Source: Jaltomata sinuosa
Lineage: Eukaryota; Streptophyta; Magnoliopsida; Solanales; Solanaceae
Direction of reading: 5' to 3'
Assembly: GCA_003996215.1 (NCBI GenBank)
Contig: QJPP01007595.1
Location: 1 to 64,000, forward strand
Length of the DNA: 64,000 nt
This document shows, one piece after another, positions 22,615 to 35,180 of this stretch (within the stretch, counting starts at the first letter, position 1; each line of letters opens with the position of its first letter). The translations under genes were made by a program, and so were the position numbers. The notes under the pieces are model-generated. The model was given only the letters and a program-made list of their open reading frames with translations, ran no database searches and was not told the origin of the DNA.

Positions 22615-24520
22615 TGTCACGACTCGAAAACTCAAGTCGTGATGGCACCTACTATAACCCACCAGTAGGTAAGCCAACCCTTATCCCGGAATCGCAAGTA
22701 ACAGGCTATCTTAAGAAACAACCCCAAAAGTGGAAGAAACAACAATAACAACTTAAGATACGATAAACCAACATAAGTAAAAAAAGAAGGGGGAGAATTT
22801 AATACACAAGAATCCACCAAGACCTGGTGTCAGTCGGTACAAGTGCTACTACAACCTAGATGTTCTACATAGATACAATAAAATATGGACAATCTTCAAA
22901 GGTACAGTAGGAGACTATTCTAAAAGTAGAGGGAGATGGATCAACTCCGATCGCCAAGAGCTCACCCAATGTCTCCAGTCAGCAACTCTGCACGAGGAGA
23001 ACAATCAACGGCAATAACCCATACTAGGATCTGCATCAATAAAAAGATGCAGAAGTGTAGTATGAGTACCAAAACACGCGGTACCCAGTAGGCATCATCG
23101 GTCGACTGAGCTCAAATGAGATATAAATATAACAAAAAGGAAATATAACCCAAGGGTAAGAAAGATGAGTCAGAAGGAAATATAGTGGTCAAAACCTAAA
23201 TAAAAAGGGGAAATACCGCCACAATATGAAAAGCATAAAAAATATAGCAGCTACAACCAATTCGGGCTTCCTGAGTCAAGACAATACACCCAATAAGGAC
23301 AGCCAACTATACACAGATTCCGATAGTAAAGATACGCAAGGAATGCCATGAAGATGCGATATGGAATGGATGAAATGAAATGGAATGAAATGGAATGAAA
23401 TGTGGCTAATGCAATAATGAATGAAAACCCTGAGTCACCTCACGGGCCATCGGAGCTTCCCAACCAATACCATACCATTATACCTGGAATGTCCCTTCAG
23501 GCCGCCAGAGCTTATCAGTATAACAATCAATGCAATAATATCCACGTTTAATCAAGAAAACCCAGAGTATTCTCATGGGCCTCCGGAGCTTACCAATATA
23601 ACAATTTCCACAAGTAAAACCCCATATATATACAAAGGGGGGCTGCCAGAGCTTATCAATATAATTTCATAACCAATGGAAAGCAAGGTTCAAATCGTCT
23701 CTCAAACCAAGTGCACAAAATAGAAGTATTTTCCCATTTCGAAGTCAGTAAAACAGTGATGTACAATTTCTCCTAAACTGCACAAGTTTATAGAATAGAA
23801 ACCATTTTCCCCTTTTTATTAATCGAAACGTAGTGATAAAAGTATGGCGCTCTCCCTGGAGCTCCATTCATTTGAAAAGGAAGTATTTTGGGTATTAAAC
23901 ATTAGAAATCAGCTTAAATCAATTAAATATTTCCTTAGTTTGAAAACTATTTGTTAAAAAGAGAGTTTCTTATTAAACCACCGAGAAAATTGATTCCTGT
24001 AATTTCATACCATTCAACTCCCGTCAATCTATACCATAACCCAATCATATGTGAAAAAGAGATGAACAAGAATCAATTCAAATGTATTTATGTATGCATA
24101 ATATGCCCGCAGCTAAACCACGATAGGGAATTTCACCCTTCAAAACAATATCGTACTAACCTGGAATCCAGCTAGCCCAACACCATGGCCTCAGGCCCAT
24201 AAATCCACATACCAAGCCAACCATAAGAATATAACATGATAAGAACAACCAGAAAACCAAGTAAGAAACTACCCAACCATAAACTATACCCATCGGATGA
24301 TAAGGCTGACTATTCTAATACAAATACTAAAAGGGAACACTACACTATCTACCAACCCCCAAGGGACCCGCCTAAGGAAATCCACTATCCGAAACTAAGT
24401 ATAAAGCGTACAACAAAAGAAACTTAAGCAAAGCACAACCATACTAACCTGAGTCCTGCCAGTACCATCTCCACGGCCTCGGGCCCATAATTACATGATA
24501 AATAGAACACCAAACCAGCA

Positions 24521-24521
<1 letters not shown>

Positions 24522-24551
<30 letters not shown>
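24522..24551. repeat. AAT trinucleotide microsatellite
   Basis: About ten AAT/ATA units. Homologous shorter runs occur at about 31430-31455 and 41993-42012, so the array is an inherited LTR feature whose length varies between copies. Confidence 0.9.
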
Positions 24552-25414
24552 CGAAGCAACGATAACGTCTACTCTATCCCAAACCTTTATCTAATTCTAG
24601 GCTAAGGCTACCTAATCTAAAAAACTTCAATCACAAGCAGTCTAGACTAACTAAGGTATATGGCCCTAATCCCAAGGATATTACACCACCTACGCCAAGT
24701 CTTACGGAAAGCTACAGCCTATACTAAGGATTGCTAGCTAAAATCTTACTTTAGAGCACCTAAATCAACTAAAAGGATCAATAAGCCTACCCATAACCAT
24801 ATCCAAACCACAAGATCCCACCAACCATTAGCAAGTTATTATATTCATACCTCATATGAGCAAAGTAAAGAAAATAGTAAGCCATAACCTACCACAAAAG
24901 CCGAGCACGCGCGTACAATCAAAGCCACAAGACCGGAGCCTATCTCCATCGAGAAGTATCCTCAAGCTACCCCATTATCATAACAATAATATACATGTAT
25001 AAACTAGACTAACCATACCCATAATGCCATAAGAATAGCCGGGTCAATATTTGGGTCACCCGTGGGCCCGTGGGCCTCGCAACCTGAAGCCAGAAATGAA
25101 AGAGCGCACAATGATCACAATGACCCAAGGAGTGCATGCCCATAATATTGAGGGAATTGGGCAAGAAATTCGGGTAAAAATAGCCCACCCCCAAGAGAAC
25201 AAAGTGGGAAATTGAAGGAACTAAATCATAATTTAGCAATAAAACTTACCGAATTAAGGCCGGAAAAATTGATCACGAAGAAAGGATGATTCTCCTCCAA
25301 GAGATTTGATGAGCAAAGTGAAGGAAATGGAGGTTTAGAGCTGTTATAATGGAGGATTCGGAGTTTGGGAGTTTAAACAATAAAGAAGAGGCTTAATTAA
25401 ATATATTTTCTAGC

Positions 25415-25620
25415 AGATACCGCAAATGCGACACTTTTATCACAAATGCAGAGGCACAGATGAATAGTGACCTTCGCAAATGCGGAGAAATCACCGCAAA
25501 TGCGGAACTCTGCAATTTTGGCCAAAATATCGCAAATGCGGCAAAAACACTACAAATGAGGCATTTACAGCAAATTCGATAGCCGCAAATGCGATCAAAC
25601 TCCGCAATTGCAGACCCACC
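25415..25620 (-). repeat. CGCAAATGCG palindrome array in U3 of LTR A
   Basis: CGCAAATGCG, an imperfect palindrome (rc CGCATTTGCG), occurs exactly at 25421, 25475, 25495, 25531 and 25584, with degraded relatives between (ATCACAAATGCAG, CCGCAATTGCAG). The array lies about 0.7-0.9 kb inside the LTR start, in the position held by other motifs in sister LTRs. Confidence 0.9.
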
Positions 25621-26288
25621 AGACTACAAAAACCAGCAACAGCCAAAACTTCTACGGGGCATTCCGGGCACAATCGGAACCCGATACTCAAAAACCATTA
25701 GTGTTATTAGAGTGGAAACGACGTTCCGGACTCAATGAAATTAATGAAACTTCCATACAAGGTCATCTCAGAGGAATGTTGACCCAAGTCAACAATATTT
25801 AACGCCAACCGAAAATCTAAACTGAGCCTGGCTCACTCGGAACCTGAACCAACCAACTACCTAACACAAACTTGGCACTCCAGAGATAACAACACTGACG
25901 GAATATCCATTCGAGGTCGTCTTCTCTGAATGTTGACCAAAGTCAACCAAATAAGCCCAACTGGCTTGAAAACACAAAATGAGAGAGAATTTCAAGCTGA
26001 AAAGCTCCCAGATCTCGACTAAAGTCCTACTAGACCAATGTCCACGCTCTGGAGCTAACAAAACTATCGGAATTCAATTTCGAGCATGTTTACCAAGAAT
26101 GTTGACTGAAGTCAAGGATTTCCCAAGTTGGAATTCTAAAATAGGGAAATGGTCATAACGACCAAACGAATGGCCTGGGCACCAAACCGTCAGTCCCGGC
26201 AAGTCATAAATGACCTATAGCCGCTGCAGGGAAACTCAAAATGCAAAAACTGCAAGGAAATAGAGAAATGACCTGGAGGTTCATTACA

Positions 26289-28080
26289 ACATCCACTACT
26301 AAATAAACTTTCGTCCTCGAAAGTTAAGAAATAGTAAGTACCCAAAGGCCCAAAAAAGAAAAGATACTAGGTCCGAGAGTCAAGCTAGGCCTCTCGAGGA
26401 GCCTCCTCAATCAGACAATCGCCAACGGAAAGATGACCAAAGAAAGCTTACTAAAACCTTAAATCAAAACTAGCCAAAACAGGAAAAACCACAACATCTA
26501 ACTCAAAAGCTAACCGGTCATGTAACTTAAACAGAACCCCAAAAGACCAAGGCAAGCATCACAAATAACCGAAAATTGTGCTAATATAAAGCACAAAACC
26601 CACTTCCTCCAATAATCTAACTAAAGAATCGTGGGTCCGAAGACCCTTCCGTCTATATCGAAACATCAACATTCAAACCATAAAGTCAAACACAAGTTAA
26701 ACACTCAAGTTAAACACGAAAAACATCAACAAACCCATCAAAAGGCTAGGACTCCCACCATACTCTACCTCCACAAAGCGGTCTAAAAACTCGATCTCAA
26801 CAAAAAAAACCAAACACTAGTCCTACTAACCTTAGAAACATAAACACATGCCCGAGACATACCCAGTATGACCGGATTAGCCTTCCCTGATTGACCATCG
26901 ATCCGCAGATAGACAACTATGGTAAGATCACCCGAATATCCCAAACTTACCAGAAATAACCAACTAAAAAGAAAACGTTGGTATTTGAAAAAGAAAGTAA
27001 CTTGGAAACCCATGCTGAAGGATAACCTTCCGAACATAGATTCTGAACTAAACCCTCTAAATAACACAATGTCTGATCTGGCAAAAAGGGATTAGGCTAG
27101 CTCTGCCTCTCTGAGCAGAACCCAAGGACACCAAAACCAAGAAAGAAATGTAGCAAGTATGCGACGAAGCCTAAAGTCAATCCTCCAACCCTTAGGGAAC
27201 CCATAACACCCTGGTATAATTGCTAGAAGTGAACGGTCTCCTGAATCGATCTAGTCAAAAGTGCCGCGAATAGAGGAAGTCTTCCAAAACCCTCTTGAAA
27301 TAGTCTGCTAACCCGTAAAGTCTGAAATACAGCCAAATCCTAATCTATCTCCTCCCTACTCCTCGAGTAGACTCATCTGCCACCTAAGAATATTGTAGTA
27401 ACTGGAACCCGAAAAGGATCTGAATATTATGCTCAGTAATGTGCAACTGATAATGTGGCATGGGTCAAACCAAAGGTCATAATTGGTAACTTATAAAGGA
27501 ACGAGTCCTGAGGTAGCCCTTGGAATGCCCACCACCCTGACCCTTAACAGAAGATAACCCAAATCTCAAACTCTGACTTTAGAAAACACTTCTGCAACCT
27601 GAACCTTCATCAATCGTAAAAAGTGACCCAAAGGAAGAATGTCGGAACCAGCACCACAAACAACAACAAGACAACCAAACAACCCAGAAATGATAGGTGA
27701 TCGAATGGTAAAACCAAGCCTAGAATTTTTATGAAAGCCCACCAACCATAATGACTAGTCCTATCGTGCTTTGCAACCCAATATAGTAACTATCTAAATG
27801 CCAACATACTCGATCCACTACGAAAAGAATTCTTCAACAGAGTAGCTATATGCACAAGCACCACAATCTTACCATGCAAGTCTGGATGAGAAGTAATGTA
27901 AGCAGCTTTATATAAGGACACACAAACTCCACATCGAACAATACGAAAAGCTCACTGATTGTAACAAAATAGTATCTATGATAGAAGCATCTGTGTGACT
28001 CCATCTACCATGACTACTTGACCATTATGGCTGGGGACCATCACTAACAACCTGGGAACCATCCCTACAAATCTTTACAC
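26289..28080 (-). pseudogene. Decayed pol of minus-strand element A
   Basis: Heavily deleted pol between gag and the 3' LTR. On the minus strand the recognisable pieces are a protease-like stretch with a VVDR equivalent at about 27820-27990, an RT block at about 27540-27450 (FRTR..YKLP then MTFGLTHA, the MSFGLTNAP motif), and the RT connection GLADYFKRVLEDF (about 27310-27270, from GLAGYYRRFVEGF). An unreadable region follows, then an integrase tail at 26400-26300 ending TFEDE. No integrase catalytic core is found, and the whole pol is under 1.8 kb against about 3.5 kb expected. It cannot support its own transposition. Confidence 0.65.
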
Positions 28081-29375
28081 CGCCCCTGGCCGGTGATGCT
28101 GGAACTCGGAGGGGGTAAAACTCCATAAATCTCGAAAAAGTCCTAGCAAAGTGTCCCTGCTCAACACAAACATAGCAACCCCTACTAGAAGTGCCTCGCT
28201 GAGAAAATCTTGTTGAACCTGACTGGACACCATAGCCTGGATACCCAGAATGTAAACCTGGAGAAGTCTGACCTGAACCTGACTACTCTACCCACTGTTC
28301 CTTAAACAACAGCTCCCTGAAATCTAAAATGCTTCAAGAACTAGCCGACGAAATAAGAAATGTCATGGGTGACCCCCACGGGAGAAACCTCTACCTCTAA
28401 ACTGAAAATCACTAAAGCTATCCTGATGGCGAGGCCTCTTACCACTGCCTCCACAAGCCTAAAGACAGATACCCTCAATAACCCATTCATGATCAACAAC
28501 CGCAAGGAATATAGCCCCTGATTCCACTAGCTTCTCTGTAGCCATACGAAGTGGTTGATCCAACCCTCATACAAACTGGCAAACCCATTCGTGCTATATA
28601 GGAAGAATCATAGTAGCATGCCTAGACATCTCATGGAACCGTGCCTCATACTCAGAAACTGACATAGAGCCTTATTCTAACCTGGTGAACTGATCCCTCA
28701 ACCTCTCCCTCAAGCTGCAAGGTACAAACTTCTCCAAGAAAGCCTTGGAGAACTGAGTCCAAGTCATCGGAGATGACCTGGATGGTCTGCAAGCAGCATA
28801 AGATTTCCACCATTATTTTGCCAAACCATCCATCTGAAATGAAGTGTAATCATCTCTATGAGACTCAACTAACCCAAGGTTATGCAACCTCTCCTAGCAA
28901 CTTATCAAGAACTCGTAAGCATCCTTCCCCGGGGAACCAGAAAACCTCAGAGGACCCAATCTGATGAACCTACCCAGCATCTTCTTATCCTCAATCGACA
29001 TAACTAGCCTAGTTGTAATAGGTTGAGCAACCAATGGAATAAACAAAATACCCAAATGTAGAGCCACATCAGCTGGATGTGCTCCTAGTCCCTGACTACC
29101 ATGCACCGCTGTCTGGGATGAAGTATGTGTCTCACTCTAATCTGCGAACCATCAGTTGCACTAGGTAGAGTCCTGGCCTGTGACAAACTCTGAATTAAGC
29201 TAAGAATCCTGGCAAGAATACCTTGAAGGGCAAGTGAAGCTACAAATCCTGCTGGAGTATAGGATGACCCCACGCCCTCCTACTGAAACTGAACACCCTC
29301 AACCCTCAACTTTGGTAACCGCAATCCAGTAGCAGGTGCATGAGCCTCACCCAAGCCCATTGTCGACCACGGCAT
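28081..29375 (-). pseudogene. gag of minus-strand element A, broken
   Basis: ATG at 29375 (minus strand), with an alternative at 29360. Readable pieces are the N-terminal GFVASLALQGILARILSLI helix, RFIRLGPLRFSGSPGKDAYEF (28990-28900), a gag domain with WTQFSKAFLEKF (28760-28730), RLRDQF.RLE.GSMSV (28710-28660), and a zinc knuckle GCYVCVEQGHFART (about 28160) whose final Cys is changed. Several stops and shifts split it. The C-type copy at 46.7-47.6 kb is much better preserved. The PBS-like TGGTATTAGAGC sits at 29574-29585, next to the LTR. Confidence 0.75.
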
Positions 29376-29588
29376 AACTATATGAGAAGGAAAGGAACAA
29401 TTGAAGTTTAGACTTTGATGGAGTGAAGAACGCACGATAAGGAATTAACATGATGGAACTTTTCCTAAGGATGACTAATAGCCTCCCGTAAATAGGATAC
29501 AGATGTTATTATACTGATCCACGAGACTCTACTAGACACCTGCCCTTGTACCAATGACACCGGTTAACCTAGAGCTCTAATACCACTT

Positions 29589-32330
29589 TGTCACGACCAA
29601 AAAACTCAAGTCATGATGGCACCTACTATAATGCACCAGTAAGTAAGCCAACCCTTAGCCCAGAACCGCAAGTAATTGTCTAACTCAAGAATGAACCCCA
29701 AAAGGGGAAGAAACAACAATAACAACGGAAGATACGATAAACCAACATAAGTAAAAAGAGAAGTAGGGAGAATAAAATACACCAGAATCCCCCAAGACCT
29801 AGTGTCAGTCGGTACAAGTGCTACTACAACCTAGATTTGTTAGATAGATATAACAAAATAATGACAATCTCCGAAGGTATAGTGGAAGACTATTCCAAAA
29901 GTAGAGGGAGATGGATCAACTCTGATAGACAAGAGCTCACCCAATGTCTCCCGTTAGCAACTCTACACGAGGACAACAATCAATGGCGATAACCCATACT
30001 AGGATCTGCATCAACAAAAAGATGCAGAAGTGTAGTATGAGTACCAAAATATACGATACCCACTAGGCATCATCGGCTAACTGAGCTCAAATAAGAAATA
30101 TAGTGCTCAAAACCTTAATAAAAAGGGGAAATACCGCCACAATTTGAAAAGCATAAATAATAAACCAGCTACAACCAATTCGAGCTTTCTTAGTCCAGAA
30201 AATACACCCAATAAAGACAGCCAACTACACACAGATTCTGATAGTAAAGATATGCAAGTAATACAATAAAGATGCTATATGGAATGGATGAAATAAAATG
30301 GAATGAAATGTGGCCTATGCATTAATGAATGAGAACCCTGAGTCACCTCACGAGACGCTGGAGATTACCAACCAATACCATACCATTATACCTGGAATGT
30401 CCCTTCAGGCTGCCAAATCTTATCAGTATAACAATCAATGCCACAATATCCACGTATAATAAAGAAAACCCAGAGTATTCTTATGGGCCACCGGAGCTTA
30501 CCAATATAACAATTTCCACAAGTAAAACCCCATATATATACAAATGGGGGGGCTGTCAGAGATTATCAATATAATCCCATAACCAATGGAAAGCAAGGTT
30601 CAAATCATCTCTCAAACCAAGTGCACAAAATAGAAGTATTTTCCCATTTCGAAGTCAGTAAAATAGTGATGTACAATTTCTCCTTAACCGCACATGTTTA
30701 TAGAAAAGAAACCATATTCCCCTCTTTATTAATCGAAACGTAGTGATAAAAGTTAGGGGCTCTCCCTGGAGCTCCATTCATTTTAAAAGGAAGTATTTTG
30801 GGTTTTAAACGTTAAAAATTAGCATAAATCAGTAAAATCTTTCCTTAGTTTGAAAACTATTTGTTAAAAAGAGAGTTTCTTATTAAATTACCGAGCCAAT
30901 TGATTCCCGTAATTTTGTACCATTCAACTCCCATCAATCCATACCATAACCCAATCATATGTGAAAATGAGATGAACACGAATTAATTCAAACGTATGTA
31001 TGTATGCATAATATGCCCTCGGCTAAACCACGATAGGGCTTTTCACCCTTAAAAACAATATCATACTAACCTGGACTCTGGCCAGCCCAACACAATGGCC
31101 CCAGGCCCAGAAATCCGCATACCAAGCCAACCATAACAATATAACACGATAACAACAACCAAAAAACAAAGTAAGAAACCACCCTACCATGAACTATACC
31201 CATCGGATACTAAGGCCGACTATTCTAATACAAATACTAAAATAGAAAACTACACTATCTACCAACCCTTACGGGACCCACCTAAGGAAATCCACTAACC
31301 AGAACTAAGCATAAAGCATACAACAAAAGAAGCTTGAGAAAAGCACAACCATACTGACTTTTTTTCAGCCAGTACCATCTCCACAGCCTCGGGCCCACAA
31401 TTACATGATAAATAGAACACCAAACCAGCAATAATAATAATAATAATAATAATAACGAAGCAATAGTAACATCTACTCTATCCCGAACCTTTATGCAATT
31501 CTATGCTAAGGCTCCATAATCTAAAAACTTCAATCACAAGCAGTCTAGACTAACTAGAGTATATGGCCCTAATCCCAAGGATATTACACCACCTACGCCA
31601 AGTCTTACGGAGCAAAAATCTTACTTTAGAGCACCTAAATCACCTATAAGGATCAATAAGACTACTCATAATAGTATCCAAGCCACAAGATCCCACCAAC
31701 CATTAGAAAGTTATTATATTCATACCTCATACAAACAAAGTCTAGAAAATAGTAAACTATAACCTACATGAAAAAGCTAAGCACGCGCGCATAATCCAAT
31801 CAACAAGACTCAGAGCCTATCTCCCCCGAGAAGTATCCGTAAGCTGCCCCACTATCATAACAATGATATACACGTCAAAACTAGACTAACGATACCCATA
31901 ATGCTATAAGAATAGCCGGGTCAAAATTCAGGTCACTGGTGGGACCGTGGGCCCTACAACCCAGAGCCAGAAATAAAAAAGCGCACGATGATCACAATGA
32001 CCCAAGGAGTGCATGCCCAAAATATTGAGGGAATTGGGAAAGAAATTCGAGCTAAAACATCCCAGCCCCAAGAGAACAAAGAGGGAATTTGAATGAACTA
32101 AATCATAATTTAGCAATAAAACTTACCAAATTAAGGCCGAAAAAACAATCAATAAGCAAGGATGATTCTCCTCCAAGAGATTTGATGAGAAAAGTGAAGG
32201 AAATAAAGGTTTAGAGTTGTTATAATGGAGGATTCAGAGTTTGGGAGTTTAAACAATAAAGAAGAGGCTTAATTTAATATATATGCCAGCAGATGCCGTA
32301 AATGCGGCACTTTTATCACAAATGCAGAAG
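29589..32330 (-). mobile_element. LTR shared between elements A and B (U3-truncated)
   Basis: On the minus strand it ends TGACA at 29589 next to a PBS, so it is the 5' LTR of A. Its other side joins pol sequence of B at about 32328-32332 with no LTR start, so it also serves as the 3' LTR of B. Compared with 22615-26288 it lacks about 0.84 kb of U3; the break lies inside the CGCAAATGCG array. It also lacks about 60 bp near 30090. It retains the AAT run and the overall order. Confidence 0.8.
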
Positions 32331-33200
32331 TGAACAGTCTCCTGAATCACTAGAAGCAAACGGTCTCCTGAATCGATCTAGTCAAACGTACCGCGAATAG
32401 AGGAAGTCTTCCACAACCCTCTTGAAATAGTCTGCTAACCCGTAAAGTCTTAAACACAACCAAATCCTAATCTATCTCCTCCCTACTCCTCGAGTAGACT
32501 CAACTGCCACCTAAGAATACTGTAGTAACTGGAACCCGAAAAGGATCTGAATATGATGCTCAGTAATCTACAATCGCTAATGGGGCATGGTTCAAACCAA
32601 AGGGCATATCTAGGAACTTATAAAGGAACGAGTCCTGAGGTAGCCCTTGGAATGCCCACCACCCTGACCCTTAAAAGAAGATCACCCAAATCTCAAACTC
32701 TGACTTTAGAAAACACTTCTGCAACCTGAACCTTCATCAATCGCAGAAACTGACCTAAAGGAAGAATTTCGGAACCAGCACCATAAAAAAAGCAAGACAA
32801 CCCAACAACCCAGAACTTCTAGTTAATAGGATGGCAAAACCAAGCCTACAATTTTTGTGGAAGCCCACCAACCAGAACAACTAGGCCTACCGTTCCTTGC
32901 AACCCAATATAGTTACTACCCCAAAGCCAACATACTCGATCCACTACTAAAAGAATTCTTCTACAAGGTAGCTATATGCACAAGTACAACAATCTCACCA
33001 TGCAAGTCTAGATGAGAAGTAATGTAAGCAAATTTATATAAGGACACGTAAATCCCACATCGAACAATACCAAAAGCTCACTAATGATTAAAAAAATCAT
33101 ACATGTGATAGAAGCATATGTGTGACTCAATCGACCATGACTACTCGACCGATACGGCTGGGGACCATCACTGACAACTTAGGAACCATCCCTAAGAATC
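32331..33200 (-). pseudogene. Decayed pol remnant of element B
   Basis: Parallels 27225-28080 of element A: RT connection remnant near 32380-32420, the FGLTHA-like RT block near 32590 and protease-like sequence at 32800-33100. It joins the shared LTR through a short duplicated word (TCTCCTGAATC at 32338 and 32363). The segment equivalent to 26289-27225 of A, including the integrase tail, is absent. Confidence 0.65.
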
Positions 33201-34507
33201 TGTGCACCGCACCTGGCCGGTGATGCTGGAACTCGGAGGGGGTAAAACTCCCTAAATCTCAGTCATGTCCTAGGAAAGTTTCCCTGCTCACCACAAACAT
33301 AGCAAACCCTACTAGAAGTGCCCCGCTGAGAAAATCTTGTTGAACCTAACTGGCCACCATGGCTTGGATACTAAAAATATAAACCTCGAGAAGTTTGACC
33401 TGAACCCTGACTACTCTGCCCATTGTTCCTCAAACAACTGCTCCCTGAAGTCTAAAATACTGCAAGAACTGGCTGATGGAACTGGAAATTTCATGGGTGA
33501 CCCCCACGGGAGAAACCATTCCTCAAAACTGAAAATCACTGAAGCTACCCTGATGGCGAGGCCTCTTACCACTGCCTCCACGGGCCTTAATACATACCCT
33601 CAATAACCCATGCATGATCAACAACCATAAGGAATGTTGCACCTAATTCCACTAGTTGCTCTATAGCCATACAAAGTGGTACTTCAAACCCTCTGACAAA
33701 CTGGCGAACCTGTTTGTGCTCTGTAGGAAGAATCATAGTAGAATGCCTAGACAACTCATGGAACTGTGCCTCATACTCAGAAACTGACATAGAGCCCTGC
33801 TCTAACCTGGTGAACTGATCCCTCAACCTCTCCCTTAAGATGCGAGGTACAAACTTCTCCAAGAAAGCCTCGGAGAACTGAGTCCAAGTCATCAGAGGTG
33901 ACCCGGCTGGTCTTCAAGCAGTATAAGATTGTCACTACTATTTTGCCAAACCATCCATCTGAAATGAAGTGTAATCATCTCCATGAGACTCAACTAACCC
34001 AAGGTTATGCAACCTCTCATGGCAACTAATCAAGAACACCTAAGAATCCCCCTTCGAGGCACCAAAAAACCTCGGAAGACCCAATTTGATGAACCTGCCT
34101 AGCATCTTTTGCTTCTGAATCGACATAACCGGCCTAGCTGTAATAGGTTGAGCAACCAATGGAATCAGAAAAATACCCCAATGAGGAGCCATAAGAGTTG
34201 GCTGTTCTCCTAGTCTCTGACTATTATGCGCCGCTGTTTGGGCTGAAGTATATGTCTCAACCCTAATCTGCGAACCACCAGGTGCACTAGGTAGAGTCCT
34301 GGCCTATGACAAACTCTCAATTAAGCTAAGAATCCTAGCTAGAATACCCTGAAGGGCCGGTTAAGCTACGAATCATGCTGGAGGGTGGGCTGACCCCACG
34401 CCCTCCAACTGAAACTGAAAACCCTCAACCCCCTACTTTGGTAACTGCAATCCACTAGCAAGCGCATGAGCCTCGCCCAAGCCCGTTGTTGACCTTTTTA
34501 TAACCAT
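33201..34507 (-). pseudogene. gag of element B, broken
   Basis: The minus-strand start is probably ATG at 34507 (ATGGTTATA..); the internal Met codons used in A and C are mutated. The best preserved part is 33587-33892 (101 codons): MTWTQFSEAFLEKFVP, LRERLRDQFTRLEQGSMSV and YEAQFHELSRHSTM, i.e. the retrotransposon gag domain. A zinc knuckle region lies near 33300-33330 and also has changes. A PBS-like sequence follows near 34700-34711. Confidence 0.75.
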
Positions 34508-34714
34508 CTGAGAAGGAAAGGAGCAATTGAAGTTTAGACTTTGATAGAGCGAAGAACGCACGATAAGGAATTAACAAGATGCAAATTTTCCTATGGACGC
34601 CCAATAGCCTCCCGTAGATAGAATACAGACGTCTTTGTCCTGATCTGTAAGACTTTACTAGACACCTGCCCTTGTACCAATGACACCGGTGAACCTAGAG
34701 CTCTGATTCCACTC

Positions 34715-35180
34715 TGTCACGACTCGAAAACTCAAGTCATTATGGGACCTACTATAACCCACCAGTAGGTAAGCGAACCCTTAGCCTGGAACTTCAAGTA
34801 ATGCTCTAACTCAAGAAAGAACCCCAAAAGAAGAATAAACAACAATAACAGCGGAAGATATGATAACCCAACATAAGTAAAAAGACAAGAGGGGAGAATA
34901 AAATACACAAGAATCCCACAAGACCTGGTGTCAGTCGGTACAAGTGCTACTATAACCTAGATGTTATAGATAGATACAAAAAAATATTAACAATCTCTGA
35001 AGGTATAGTAGGAGACTATTCAAAAAGTAGAAGGATATGGATTAACTCCAATCGCCAAGAGCTCACCTAATGTCTCCAGTCAGCAACTCTACACGAGGAC
35101 AACAATCAATGGCGATAACCCGTACTAGGATCTGTATCAACAAAAAGATGCAGAAGTGTACTATGAGTACCAAAACACAC
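34715..35180 (-). mobile_element. 5' LTR of element B, fragment
   Basis: Begins at 34715 (TGACA end on the minus strand) next to the PBS of B and follows 22615-23077 of LTR A. It stops at 35180, where a plus-strand LTR begins (TGTATTGACCC). Confidence 0.85.

Larger units (their letters stand above)
22615..26288 (-). mobile_element. 3' LTR of minus-strand gypsy element A
   Basis: On the minus strand it starts TGTAATGAACCTCCAGG (26288) and ends TCGAGTCGTGACA (22615), 3,674 bp. An integrase-tail remnant lies on its upstream side (26289 onward), making this the 3' LTR. It is the same broad family as the plus-strand 3.5-3.8 kb LTRs: the terminal 60 bases and the GGTGAGCTCTTGGCGATCGG block (near 22960) match. 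It sits in the plus-strand LTR of element 4, in opposite orientation. Confidence 0.88.

Noticed and set aside
25421..25600. Regularly recurring CGCAAATGCG resembling a CRISPR array
   Set aside because: The motifs are 10 bases long, irregularly spaced and inside a plant LTR, with no cas genes.
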